Below are positions 22,301 through 31,787 of a stretch of 64,000 nt of DNA, piece after piece. Within the stretch, counting starts at the first letter, position 1; each line of letters begins with the position of its first letter. This DNA is from Chrysophaeum taylorii (Eukaryota; Sar; Pelagophyceae; Pelagomonadales; Pelagomonadaceae). The stretch lies in assembly GCA_029834535.1 (NCBI GenBank), contig JAQMWT010000344.1, positions 372,001 to 436,000 on the forward strand, given 5' to 3'. Made by a program: the position numbers and the translations under genes. Below the pieces are notes generated by a model that was not told the DNA's origin, ran no database searches, and saw only the letters and a list, made by a program, of their open reading frames with translations.

Positions 22301-22739
22301 GCGCAAGCCCTGGCGCCACGCCCTTGGTGTCGCCGTCTGTCTCCTGCAGCTTTGGACCCTCGCTCTCTACCTCGGCACCGAGGCACACGCCGGCTTCCAC
22401 GACTGCGCCCCGGTCACCTCCTTCGTCTACTTTTGGCTCGGCTTCGTTGGCCTCACTCTTATCCGCCTCCTCCTCCCGCTTCCCGTCCTTCACAACGCCA
22501 TCACTTCCCTCGTGCGCGACAACACGCTTTCGACCAGGTGGGATAACGTCCAGCGCCGCATCCTCCAGGAGGTTTCTCTCCACGTCGACGCGACCGCCCA
22601 CCGCGCCATCACTCTCAACATCACCTCGCCCGATCGCAATAACGATCAAAAATACGATGATTCGGACGACGCGCCTATGCTCCGTACGCCCACGGTCGCA
22701 CGTTCCCATTCTGTGCCGCCGGGCCTCAATTATTCCTGA
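19329..22739 (+). CDS. CRAL-TRIO (Sec14) / multi-TM / EBP-like sterol isomerase fusion
   Basis: A 1136-residue single-exon protein; ATG at 19359 is an alternative start. Residues about 30-270 are a CRAL-TRIO_N plus CRAL-TRIO lipid-binding domain (GRPVYYQNFQT; VVMDVGGMTLRKHV; MGVTFVVNAPRAFSVVW). Then come four hydrophobic helices (about 350-510), an acidic and Lys-rich linker, four more helices (about 605-775), a second linker, and four helices from about 905 to 1055 that match emopamil-binding protein: VHVFLDGTYAIF, LWRAYGKVDARYR, YLGTEAHAGF, VYFWLGF. EBP enzymes carry out sterol delta8-delta7 isomerisation in the ER. His of the first motif, D.RY and TE....GF are kept. The acid of the first motif is Asp instead of Glu, and the Glu expected in the second helix is not evident, so catalysis is uncertain. 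Lipid capture coupled to sterol handling is my inference. Confidence 0.8.
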   Translation: MVDPRCELAAMESSEEAVRSLLSAGLEGSLAETYCFGGDHELELAALLGRFAHARRGVAEKAVEFLEEDVRWREEVSAAGLRRQSARDVLGCEPRNVSRFYERRLLGLDALGRPVYYQNFQTLVVRQLMKEAPIEVLERYHIWEQERAVSLVDELERRRGYAGTGKMSVVMDVGGMTLRKHVNSDFLRFIKMIASIDQDHYPERMGVTFVVNAPRAFSVVWSVVKPWLDPRTAEKIRICSTEAQWRPAITEVLGASIAKALDDGVNLDDVAADEGARDISELASALLVSPESTDDDDVVLDVAWDHRPTTLRTDSSMRMMSADDDVFTDAKSPKPSEEELARELLVRPIFVCSLRVAQNAAHLGRRVYGLILVQFVCILGVVACTLAILSSSKNEAKRAPFLAILASLAAFPFGVLGAVGVRRRNPGLLGAHVFGTIALTTAFFALAVSYLAVALMTHQLGFFLGARGKSRERGEYLALGLACATVVVVGICLSVASSRLAARLRRALFKKLTVDDDDDDDDDHVEDQRPIDDGRSGAGPGDEDDGDDDDVVLDGAADKSGSPLHDRFTTSAPGSPRSNNKKKKKRKHKVERNVDVADAQLRVSLWWCSFVILLVGVAGISYGGVSTSYFVRRGIGASGFVPYLLLQSSVALVVIAMVGFLATSIDEQRESQTLPGDTTATRLRRLVDGDLRFVFELRLYRKLALANVALCVACAALAVSQTVSVASVVRRDGDHRPQVAKTAALALVIVAAIEALAVAALAVASRGARALVNVRRRKCRLRKQRLVEELRSSLFVKEGSPDRAAAARSHRSVASPRTKRRFFHIATAMRSRPSFSSLLRAAQPSAPLPREEVPTDRGLGGGEEKRDEPPYDEATELLTVAEASLDVEEDGSFASGFAHLGRGEKGAVAWATCMGLVHVFLDGTYAIFNVLVRKHGDDNNRGVPWFLVLWRAYGKVDARYRNSDPFIVTQVAALALVGGPACLCFAWATYERKPWRHALGVAVCLLQLWTLALYLGTEAHAGFHDCAPVTSFVYFWLGFVGLTLIRLLLPLPVLHNAITSLVRDNTLSTRWDNVQRRILQEVSLHVDATAHRAITLNITSPDRNNDQKYDDSDDAPMLRTPTVARSHSVPPGLNYS

Positions 22740-23479
22740 CGGACGCGGACAGAGACAGAGCCTCGGATCCCGCAGCTCGCCGATACATGCTCCGCCTTCT
22801 CTACACACGCCAGCAGTTTAGTTGAAAATCATCCGCGTGCTCATCCAATCCTACACTTTAAGCACCTTTTGTTTTTCTAGACGTCATGATCATCATCTCC
22901 TTGTAACGCGCGCGCGCTAAATTCAACAATTCAACGCGTGCGCGCGATAGTGTCTATCTATACCTGCGCACCTGTGTGCCTGGCACCATTGCAAATGCAG
23001 CAGACCCCCGGGGCGTCTATCTGATCTGGCCTTTTCTACGTGTTTTTGATAGCCGACTTTTTTTTTCATGCGGGTTTTACTTCTCGTTCATATGGGTCTT
23101 CTTGGAAAACATGACAAGGTTTTTGGAGGGAAGAGGGCCATCCATACGAGGCGAGCACCCGGAGGGCATCATGGGCGGACGCGACGGGAGGGCACAGCGT
23201 GGGTTGCTAGATAACCACAGCTTTATTCCCATGCTGCCAGCTCGGGGGAGCGGTAATCACGCACCCTATCTATCACCTCCCGTTTGAAACCAAAGACCAA
23301 GAGCATCTCGGATCTCGGCTTGGTGCCAGCTTCTTGAGCATCACATTTTCATTTCCACAGGTCGTCGAAAGCTATAAAGGTTAGGCTATCAACGAGCACC
23401 CAAAGAGTAAATCTGCGACTTGAAAACGCCACAATGGCTTTCGTGAAAAGACGATTGAGCTTCAGCTTGCGACAGAACC

Positions 23480-23715
23480 AGAGATACCCTCTCCCGCCTT
23501 CCAGGCATTCTCACGTCCCGACACAACCCAAAGCCCCTCAACACCCGTGCCCTCCCACTTAGCAGCCGACTTTACTAAACCCAGCCTCTCTAATCTCCGC
23601 CTTCAAGGCACCGCTCACTTAAACGCACACTTTCCCTAACGACTGAACGGCGTGCGTGCTCACGTTCGGGTAAACCCCCGCCCCTCTCAGCAGCCGACCT
23701 TCTAATTAAAAAGCC
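23480..23715 (+). repeat. Dispersed repeat 3' tail, two adjacent partial copies
   Basis: Two partial copies in the same orientation. The first (about 23495-23565) runs from CCCGCCTTCCAGGCATTCTC to CTTAGCAGCCGACTTT. The second (about 23600-23710) runs from CTCCGCCTTCAAGGCACC through CGCACACTTTCC and CTGAACGGC to CTCTCAGCAGCCGACCTTC. Same landmarks as copies at 12535 and 17743. Confidence 0.6.
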
Positions 23716-24119
23716 CGCATAGACAAGTCGTCGAGGCCCAGAAAGCATCAGCGGCGATGGAGGTTTCTTTGATGCTCGCGGACGCACGTCAAACTCGGAG
23801 CTACTCTTAGCGAACCCAATGCCTCACGCCTAGGAAACGTCCAACTCGCGGCGGCGCGAGCATCCCATCAACTAAGTGCGATTATTGACCGGACTAGGGG
23901 GATCCTCGTTAGTAAGAATGGGTTCTTATCTCCGCCTCTTCCTCTGCGATCCTCCATTCTGGTGCTTTGAGCCAGGAAGTTGTTTGCTGCTATAAAAGTT
24001 CGGCCTGTTTAATAATGTCGAGCTCGGCGCAAGCACTCACGGCAGATCCCGTTATCATTTTTCTAGGTTCAGGATGATGACGGTCGAGCCGGACAACTAT
24101 GCTCATGCGACAACCGCAG

Positions 24120-24120
<1 letters not shown>

Positions 24121-24156
<36 letters not shown>
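24121..24156. repeat. (CAA)12 microsatellite
   Basis: Uninterrupted CAA triplets in intergenic DNA. Confidence 0.95.
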
Positions 24157-24157
<1 letters not shown>

Positions 24158-25803
24158 ATAGTAGGCAATTCGCGCATGGCACGGCCACTCTCTTCCGCAA
24201 AAAACGCCGCCATCGCCAGGGACGGCGTCGCGGCCTCTCTGCGTTCGATACGTCGTATCGCGCCAGTGCGAGAAGGCACTCCGTATCAACCTCATTTGCT
24301 CTGCTGGATCCAAAAGCAACCTCGAAACTATGAGAATGTGGTGTGAAGCTTGTTTTCTAAGTCTCTGTTCCGCGCGTCGTCCCATGGATCGCCACCAGGC
24401 GCTCTAAAAAATGCTGCGCGCTCCACACGCCCTCGCTCTGCTGAGGCAATAAATTTGCGCACACATTGTCAAGTTCGACAGAGCTTGTATCGTGGGATCT
24501 CGACGCGGCCTCGACGGTTTGAAGGAATGCCGACGAGAACTACGAGCTGGAGAGCCTGTCGGTGCCTCCGCGCCACGGCAGCCGGTTGGTAGTATTTCGC
24601 TGTCGCTCAACCACATCTTCTGGCCAAATTATGCAGTACTACCGATAAAAGCAATTTCGCGCCGAGCTAAGGACGCGGTGTCGAATCCCTTCGACGCTCA
24701 CCCAAGTTTAAGTGTGTGTCACGAAGCGCCTGGTGCGTGTTTCCTCGCCAGATGGAGACAAGCGGCAGTGCCACCACACTGGTCTTATTTTTTAGGGTAA
24801 TCCTCGGCGTCGCACCGCATTGCTGGTTTCTTGGTGAAGAAAGCGCGCTCTGCGTCGCCCGTTGCATTTGAGGAATATGTGCTGCGGGTACGGCCGCGTA
24901 CCGAACACGCAACTCGGGTTCTCGTAGATGTGGTGTTGCACGTCGCGCGCCGTTGGAGACAGCTGCTATCTCTTGACCCGGCGCGTAAGCGCTGATCATG
25001 CTGCACAATACTCTTCGACGCCAACGTCAAGTACTCGAGTGACAGCCTGGTGCAAATGCCATCAAAACTGTAGAAACACTCGGATAGGCAACGGCATTCA
25101 AAGATGCGGACGCAGGCTTTGATAAGGCGAACAAAGCAGCATTGTAGACTCACATATATCTGTTGAGGATCGACCGTGATTTCACTCTCTCGAGTAAGGA
25201 TCGCAACATATATTTCGATGTGATTGGATCACATATTCCCAACAAAGTAAAATTACACGAAGAGCGAGCCCGAGGATCGATCTACCGTGACGTTCGCTCA
25301 ACTAGAGCTCTTCCCTCATCAACCGGTTGTGTGGCAGCACCATCTCCCACCTTGAGATCTGCGGCTCGGACATTTCTCGTCGCATTCGGCCGCACATTTG
25401 CCTCGAAACGCTTCGCAAGCACACGTAGCCGCCATCGATCAGAAACGCCGCCCCCGTCGCCGTAGAAAGATTCAGCGCCAACCCCTTTTCCTCGACGCCT
25501 CGAATCTCATAGCGCAAAGGTGACGAGTGGTCGCTGAAGCGTCGTGAGTAGCACCAATAGTAACATTTCATCGATGACGTTTTATTTATGAAGCAAATGT
25601 CCTCTCGTTCACTAATCTTCTCGCTGAAGAGGGCCCAGCTCTTCGAAAGGCGCTCTCGGCATTTTGCCTGTTAGGAAGTCGATGCACCGTGCACTTAGCT
25701 AACTAACTAACTACAGACCTCTCCCGAGCATGGGAGCCAGGCCGGACCGACAGGAGCCAGTCCGGAATCACGGGCCTGTAGACGAGGGGCGCCGAAAGGT
25801 GGG

Positions 25804-25837
25804 TCGGCGGAGAGTGATCATCGGCGGAGAGTGATCA
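25804..25837 (+). repeat. 2 x 17-bp tandem repeat
   Basis: TCGGCGGAGAGTGATCA occurs twice in direct tandem inside a GC-rich, otherwise unexplained stretch. Confidence 0.9.
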
Positions 25838-26329
25838 TCAAGCTTGTCGCCATGCGACGAGGAGACCGCGATGTGACTGACAACCAACTCGTCGATAACC
25901 TTCCGTCTGCGCCCCCCGGCCATACCCCGTCCCACTGCGAACGTTCCGGCTGCCAACCGGCCCGCCCGAGAGGCGAATAGGTGCCAACCTACGCCGGGAG
26001 GGCGGATGCCCTCGCAAGGCTCAGGATTCATGGGGCACCGTCCTCCTTCGCAACCATGCGGTCGGCGATCAGGGTACCGTGCACTTGTCGTCATAAAACG
26101 CCAGATCCCAATCCGTGGCTCCCTAAGGCCGGTCGCTCCTCGTTGGCGCGATCTGCGACGCCTAGGATCGACCGCAGGATTCGGACTCCGACCACGTGTA
26201 TGACCACAATGGTTTTTATCCACGAAGGCCTGGGGGCACACCAAAGTTGATTTATATTTAAATTAAAATTTTTCCACATCGCGTGTTCAGAAAAACGCAC
26301 CGACCCAAAACCCCCCGATGACAGTTCAG

Positions 26330-26360
<31 letters not shown>
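26330..26360. repeat. (CAT)n microsatellite
   Basis: About ten CAT triplets, followed about 25 bp later by a TAC-triplet run (about 26384-26402). Noncoding. Confidence 0.95.
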
Positions 26361-26727
26361 GCCGCAAGGACGCTCGCCCCCAATACTACTACTACTACTA
26401 CTATTATTAAATGGACGAGAGAACTGAGTATCATTTGCGTGCGAAACACACTCGGGCACGACGCGGAACACGGGCGCTTGGAGGTATGGGACAAAAGGTA
26501 GGCGAGCGGGTGCATTTCTTTCTTCCGAGGAGACGGCGGAAGCAAGCTAGACCGCCACAGGGGTGCGTGCTGGACACAGGAACGGGAGCGCGGAGTCGCG
26601 CACCAACAACAACAACAACAACAACAAGAAGAGTAGGCATTGTCGTCGTGGTGGTGGCGGTGGTGGTGGTTGGTCGTCGTCGAGCCGGAGCGAAGCGCGG
26701 GCGATGTGGAGAGGAGGAGGTTAGACA

Positions 26728-29047
26728 TCATTGCCACGAAGAAGAGGATTGCGGGGCGTTGGCTTGGAGGTACATGTCGAGGAGACGTTTTGTGGAAGGG
26801 TTTGCGTTGAGGGCGTCGCCGTTGGGATTGGCGAGGTGTTGGCGAATGTCCGAGGCGAGGGTTTTGCCGAGCTCGACGCCCCATTGGTCGTAGGAGTTGA
26901 TGTCCCAGGTCCAGCCCTGGATCGCCGTTCGATGCCTGGAAGAAGAAGCGAAGAATAAAAAGAAGGAAGGAAGGAAGTGCTCACTCGTAGAGGGCGAGGA
27001 GGGCGCCGACGGCGCGGGCGTCGAGGGTGCGAAAGAGAAGCGTTAGGGAGGGTCGGTCGCCGGAGAGGGTGCGGTGGGTGCAGAGGTCAACGTCGTCCGA
27101 GGCGCCGACGAGGACGTCGGTGACGACGTCTTCGAAGGATCGGCCGAGGGCGAGGGCGTCTGGTTGCGCGAAGAAGTTGGCCATGAGTTCGTGGTGTCCC
27201 GCGACGTCGCGCTGGCCTTCGGCGGGCGTGAGGAAGCCGACGAAGTCGCACGGGACGCACTGGCCCATGTGGAGGAGCTGGAAGAAGGAGTGTTGCGCGT
27301 TGCTGCTCCACGATCGTAAAAAACGCGAGATACGAGAATCAAAAAAAACGGACCTTCCAGGCTCGCCGAAGACGATCTCGCCCGTAGTGTAGTCGAGGGG
27401 TCGGCCGTCGACGGTGACCGACTTGCCGTTGGACTCCATCTCGAGTTGCTGGACGTGCGCGGCGAATCTCGAGAGACCGTGTGCGTAGGGAACGACGGCG
27501 CGCGCTCCGAGGCCGAGAAAATTGACGTTCCAAACGCCGAGGAGGGCCATGATCGCGGGAACGTTTTTTTCCAAAGGAGCGTCGAAGAAGTGCTTGTCCA
27601 CGTCGCGCGCGCCCTCGAGAAAGGCGCGAGCCGCGCTCGAGCCGCGCGCGAGCGCGAGCGGGACGAGTCCCGCCGAAGCCGACGACGAGTAGCGGCCGCC
27701 GACCCAGTTCCAGAACTCGAACAGCCGCGTGTCGGGGTCGATCCCCCAGGCCTTAACCTTGTCCGCGACCGAGCGCGACGCGCACGCGCAGAAGTGCGAC
27801 GCGACGACCGTATCTCGATCGACGTCGTCGTCGTACGCGGCGAGAATCCAGTCTCTGACGGTGCGCGCGTTGCGCAGGGTTTCGGCTGTCGACCAGGACT
27901 TTGAGACGACGACAATCAAGGTTTTTGTCGGATCGAGGTCGGCCGTCTCGCGGTCGAAGGCTTCGGGGTCGACGTTGGCGACGAACCGCAAATCGAGGTC
28001 CGAGTCGTTTTGATTGATCGCCGACGTGATGAACTCGGGGCCGAGGTACGAGCCGCCGATGCCGACGACGACAACCGAGGCGAAATTTTCGCCGCGGGGC
28101 GTCCTCACAACACCCGACCGCACGGCGTCGGCAAACTCGAAGACCCGCTCGCGCACCGATATGGCGCTCTCGACGGCCTCGCGGACGACGGTCGAAGTAT
28201 AAAAATTCTTCTCCACGTCTTCGCGCGCCGCGCGGAGCGCGAAGTGGAGCACCGGTCGCCGTTCGGAGGTGTTCACGTCATCCCCCTCGCGCATCCGCTG
28301 CCGCTTGGAATCGACGTCCATGCGACGCGCCAGCGCCGCCAACAGGCGCATCGTCTCCTCCGAGACCTTCTGGCGCGAATAGTCGAGGTAAGCCCCCGCT
28401 GCCTCGAGCGACAAGGCGGCCACGCGCCGCGAGTCCGCGAGCAGCTCGCGCAGGTGGATCCCCTTCATCTCCCTGGCGTGCGCCTCGAGGGCGGCCCATT
28501 CGGGCGTCGACGTCAGCCGCGTCGGATCCGCTTTTTTCGCCTCGGACTCGCTCTCGTACGTCTCCAGCTCGGACCCCAGCCCGAATATCTCCCGCAAATG
28601 CGATTTCACGCCGCGCTTGATCTCGCGATGGTGCAATACGTGGTAGTGCGACTGTCCGCAGTGGCTCCGAGACTTTTTCTTCTTCTCCTTATCCTCCGGC
28701 GACTTCTGCCACGGCAAGTGAGGGAGCCCCCACGCGTGATGATGATTGTTGTTGTTGTTGTTGTTGTTCGAAGCGGCGGCCTCCTCCTCCTCCTCCTCCT
28801 CCTCCTCCGCATTAATGGTGCGTTCTTCCTCTTGCTGGGGCGGCAACGCGACCGTCTCGCCGCCGCTCTCGAGGAAGACGCCGTCATTCGATCGGCGATA
28901 GTCGTAGTACTTGCGCAACTTTTGCGTGTGCCGTTCCACCGTCGCGTCCAACTCGGTCGAATAACACCGCACGGGGCAGCTCGTGTGGAATCCGCTGGCG
29001 CCCTCCAAGACCAACGCGACCAACCACGCACGAAGGACGTGTCGCAT
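26728..29047 (-). CDS. GPI: Glucose-6-phosphate isomerase, plastid-type leader
   Basis: Interconverts glucose-6-phosphate and fructose-6-phosphate. Complement of three exons: 27354-29047, 26985-27302 and 26728-26935, 739 residues. Introns are 51 nt (27303-27353, stop-free, splits [16 protein letters not shown]) and 49 nt (26936-26984, GTGAGC...TTCCAG, between LLALYE and HRTAIQGW). Motifs: [29 protein letters not shown] (usual Asp is Asn), [19 protein letters not shown] with the catalytic His, and DQWGVELGK near the end. I start at 29047 because it gives a signal peptide ([15 protein letters not shown]) followed by Phe, an ASAF-like plastid junction. Between leader and enzyme is an odd low-complexity insert (Glu run, Asn run, Lys run). 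It is divergent from the glycosylase gene. Confidence 0.92.
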
Positions 29048-29304
29048 TCTGCCAGCAATGAATGAACGAATGCGGAGGGGAATGACCAAGCACCCCAACA
29101 CCAAACATCAATGCCGTTGCAACTCGTTTCTGAACTACTCAGGCGGCATCTTGAACTTTGGGGCTCCCAAGCCCAAGATCTTTTTTTAAAGTTGTTCAAG
29201 CCTCCGTCAGCAGCAGCAACACCAGCAGCAGCAGGAGCAGCCTTTTTTAAACCCTCCACTGTTAATAATAAATAACCCATCAGAGGGTTAGTCGTAATAG
29301 TAAT

Positions 29305-30252
29305 ATGACATTCTGGCTGCTGTGGTTCCTTTCCAAGAGCACCAGCAGCATGAAGACCCCCATCAGCAATAATAAACTCAAGCGGAGCCGGAGCCCTCAC
29401 TTCTTCTTTGGCGTCGTGACCCCGACCCCCAAAGACGATGACGACGACTCCAACAGGAACGAAGAAAAGCGGGCCAAGGTGGAAGAAGGGGAGGGCAAGA
29501 AGGGTGCGTTTTTGCCGGTGGTGCACGCGAGCGTCCCTCCGCACACCCTGTTACTCGGCACGCAGCCGAGCGACAACTCGCTCAAATACTCGGGGTACTT
29601 TATGACGAACGCCAACTGCTTTTGGCACATCGTCGGAGACGCTTTGGGATTTCGGCGGGGATTCCACGTCGACGGCCGCGAAGAAGCGGTCGACTACGTT
29701 CGGCCTCACCTGATGCACTCCGAGTCCGCAAGCTACGAGGAGGCTATCGAGCGGCTGAGCTCGCGCGGATACGCGATGTGGGATGTCGTCGCCGAGTCGA
29801 CGCGGAAGGGTTCGCTCGATTCGGCGATACGGAACGCGAAGTACGCCGACGTGCGATCGCTCGTCGAGGCCCATCCAAGCATTAGAAAGATCTGCTTCTC
29901 GAACGGCATCGACTTGGCGCGCCGCTTCCGCCGCGCGCACGACGTTTGGCTTCGCGAAGGAACATTCTACGCGCGCGACGACCCCGCCTCCAGACGCGTC
30001 TTCGGCGATCTCTCGGCCGAGGGTCGAATCGAGCTCTGCGTCCTCGAGTCCGTCTCGCCTGCCTCCAATCCGCGCGAGACCTGGAGCGCCGAAAAACAGC
30101 GCGCCAAGGGCCACGACGACCGCTGGGCGCACCGCCCCGCGGCCCTCTACCCCTTCAAGCGCGCCTCGTGGTTCGAGGCCTGCTTCGCCGACGAACCCGC
30201 AGTCAAAGCGGCGCCCCCCTTCGGCTCCCTCGACTCCGACTATCGGGGGTAA
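29305..30252 (+). CDS. Uracil-DNA glycosylase superfamily protein, deoxyinosine-glycosylase-like
   Basis: A 315-residue base-excision-repair candidate; M16 (29350) is an alternative start. The basic N-terminal tail (KLKRSRSP, then KRAKVEEGEG) could be a nuclear signal. The core matches the UDG family known for hypoxanthine/xanthine removal: motif 1 LLLGTQPSDNSL (family GS.PG..SL), YFMTNANCFWHIVGDALG, MWDVVAE...GSLDSAI, ICFSNG, and motif 2 LESVSPASN (family PSTSPA). In motif 1 the Pro is followed by Ser instead of Gly. Substrate is inferred from family resemblance. Its stop lies 9 bp from the convergent membrane-protein gene. Confidence 0.8.
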   Translation: MTFWLLWFLSKSTSSMKTPISNNKLKRSRSPHFFFGVVTPTPKDDDDDSNRNEEKRAKVEEGEGKKGAFLPVVHASVPPHTLLLGTQPSDNSLKYSGYFMTNANCFWHIVGDALGFRRGFHVDGREEAVDYVRPHLMHSESASYEEAIERLSSRGYAMWDVVAESTRKGSLDSAIRNAKYADVRSLVEAHPSIRKICFSNGIDLARRFRRAHDVWLREGTFYARDDPASRRVFGDLSAEGRIELCVLESVSPASNPRETWSAEKQRAKGHDDRWAHRPAALYPFKRASWFEACFADEPAVKAAPPFGSLDSDYRG

Positions 30253-30261
30253 TTCAGGGCA

Positions 30262-31500
30262 TTATCCATCCGGGGACCCTCCCACTCCCCCTCCTAGGCT
30301 GGCGACGGCCGCGCGCCGGAAGAGTTCGCGGGTCACCGCGGCGTCGCCTCGCGCGGCCTCGGTCATGGCGCCCGCCGCGGACTTGCCGTCACCGAGCGCG
30401 GCTAAAAGGAGCGCGTAGGGCACGAGGTCGGCGGCCCGCCGCCGGCGCGCCGGCTGGGACACCACCACCGGTGGTGCTGCTCGTTGTAATCTGTTGCTGA
30501 ACGGCGCGAGGTCGGCGATCGCGCGGAAGCAGTCTTTCGCGTGCGCGAGGTCGCGGTCGAGCTGGTCGAAGCAATCCTCGCGCCACCGGGTAGCGTCCAC
30601 GGCGAGCGGAAGCAGGGCGGGGTCGAAGACGAGCGGCCGTTTCTTCCGGGCAGCGTCCGGGCGGTAGTCGGAACTTAACCAGTCGAAAAGCGCCTCGGCG
30701 TCGAGGACGTTGAGGACCATCGCCATGAGGTCCGAGGTTGCGACGAGCGCGGCGAGGGATGCCTCGTCGGCGCCGTCGGCGGGCCACTCGACGATGCTCG
30801 CGCGGGCTTTCGCCGGCAACGCCTCCAAGGCGAGAGGGCACGAGTTTTCGCGCTTGAGGACGACGCCAACTCCGCCGTCGAAGGTCGAGACGACCGCGAC
30901 GTCGACGTCGTAGCGTGCGCGCAGCAGCGTGAGGACGGCGCGCGCCGCCGTCGCGCTCGGCTCGAGGACGCCCGTCACGATCAACGCCTCGCGCGCGATC
31001 GCGAGTGATCGGTCGACGTCGCCGAGTAGCCGCGAGAAAGGCCCCGACGGAACGAGGACGGCGTCGACGCTCGCCAGGCCGCACCGGTCGGGCCCCAAAA
31101 ATGCCTCGACGGAGCAATCGCCGGACGGCACCCGGAAAACCGACTCGTAGTTCCGGACCCTCGCGCTCTCGCCCTGGCCCCGCACCTCCGCGAGCCTTTT
31201 CCAGCGCCTCGCCGCCGCCGCGCACGACAGCAACAACGTTGTGTCCAGCACCTCGTCCAAAGTCCCGACCACAGCCGTCCCGTTGCGCGCGAGCCGCCGC
31301 GATACGGGCCACCGCACGTGCGTGGCGAGCAGCTCGCCACACGACGCCTCCCCTCGCAGACTGTTGCTCCGGGGAGGCACGTTCACGACAGTCATGGGAG
31401 TCAGGATCGCCACGACGAAGACCCACAGCCCGATGCCGACGACCACGACGCCGATGCTCCTACACCGCAATTTCGGCATCCGATGCCGGAATACCACCAT
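30262..31500 (-). CDS. Type II membrane protein of unknown function
   Basis: A 412-residue protein with a short basic N-terminus, one hydrophobic helix (about 17-35, IGVVVVGIGLWVFVVAILT) and a lumenal-looking body; this architecture is typical of Golgi type II proteins. Strand-like pieces such as VDAVLVPSGPFSRLLGD and ADLVPYALLLAALGD are present but I recognise no domain. M8 is an alternative start. Convergent with the glycosylase gene. Confidence 0.6.
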   Translation of the reverse strand: MVVFRHRMPKLRCRSIGVVVVGIGLWVFVVAILTPMTVVNVPPRSNSLRGEASCGELLATHVRWPVSRRLARNGTAVVGTLDEVLDTTLLLSCAAAARRWKRLAEVRGQGESARVRNYESVFRVPSGDCSVEAFLGPDRCGLASVDAVLVPSGPFSRLLGDVDRSLAIAREALIVTGVLEPSATAARAVLTLLRARYDVDVAVVSTFDGGVGVVLKRENSCPLALEALPAKARASIVEWPADGADEASLAALVATSDLMAMVLNVLDAEALFDWLSSDYRPDAARKKRPLVFDPALLPLAVDATRWREDCFDQLDRDLAHAKDCFRAIADLAPFSNRLQRAAPPVVVSQPARRRRAADLVPYALLLAALGDGKSAAGAMTEAARGDAAVTRELFRRAAVASLGGGVGGSPDG

Positions 31501-31787
31501 GATTTACTCAACGGATTCACAACTTGTACTCAACGGAAGCGCGACGAACACCATTTTCCCCCAAAAAGGAAGATGATGATAAGGAGGATCCTATATGAAT
31601 GAATAACTCTACCGATAAAGTGGATGAAGGCCGCGCGCGCGCGCATCCAGGCCATCCATCCGCGGGGCGTGTGTGGCGCACGTTGTTATCGATCGTCGTC
31701 GAACTGATTGAGAGACTGATGACTACCTCGTCGCGTTGGCAGGCGCGGAATCGACGAGCCGACGACGAAGCACAAGGAAAGTGGTAT

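Larger units (their letters stand above)
22740..26727. other. Gene-poor repeat island 3
   Basis: About 4 kb without a gene I can defend. It contains repeat tails (23480-23715), CAA (24121-24156), CAT (26330-26360) and TAC (about 26384-26402) microsatellites, and a GC-rich stretch with a 2 x 17-bp tandem (25690-26250). Minus-strand frames around 24670-25150 and 25300-25570 give short peptides (for example SLQCCFVRLIKACVRIFECR) that I cannot assign and that look like decayed element sequence. The downstream GPI gene ends at 26728, so the longer frames overlapping 26411-26893 are out-of-phase shadows. Confidence 0.5.

Noticed and set aside
24062-24346. 90-codon frame with an Asn run
   Set aside because: The run is a CAA microsatellite in noncoding DNA; no other protein-like feature.
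26150-26190. Minus-strand GGAGTCCGAATCC resembles a tRNA T-arm
   Set aside because: No matching A box, anticodon arm or acceptor stem at tRNA spacing.
26258-26893. Open frames on both strands near the GPI 3' end
   Set aside because: They are built on CAT and CAA microsatellites or are out of phase with the spliced GPI terminal exon.
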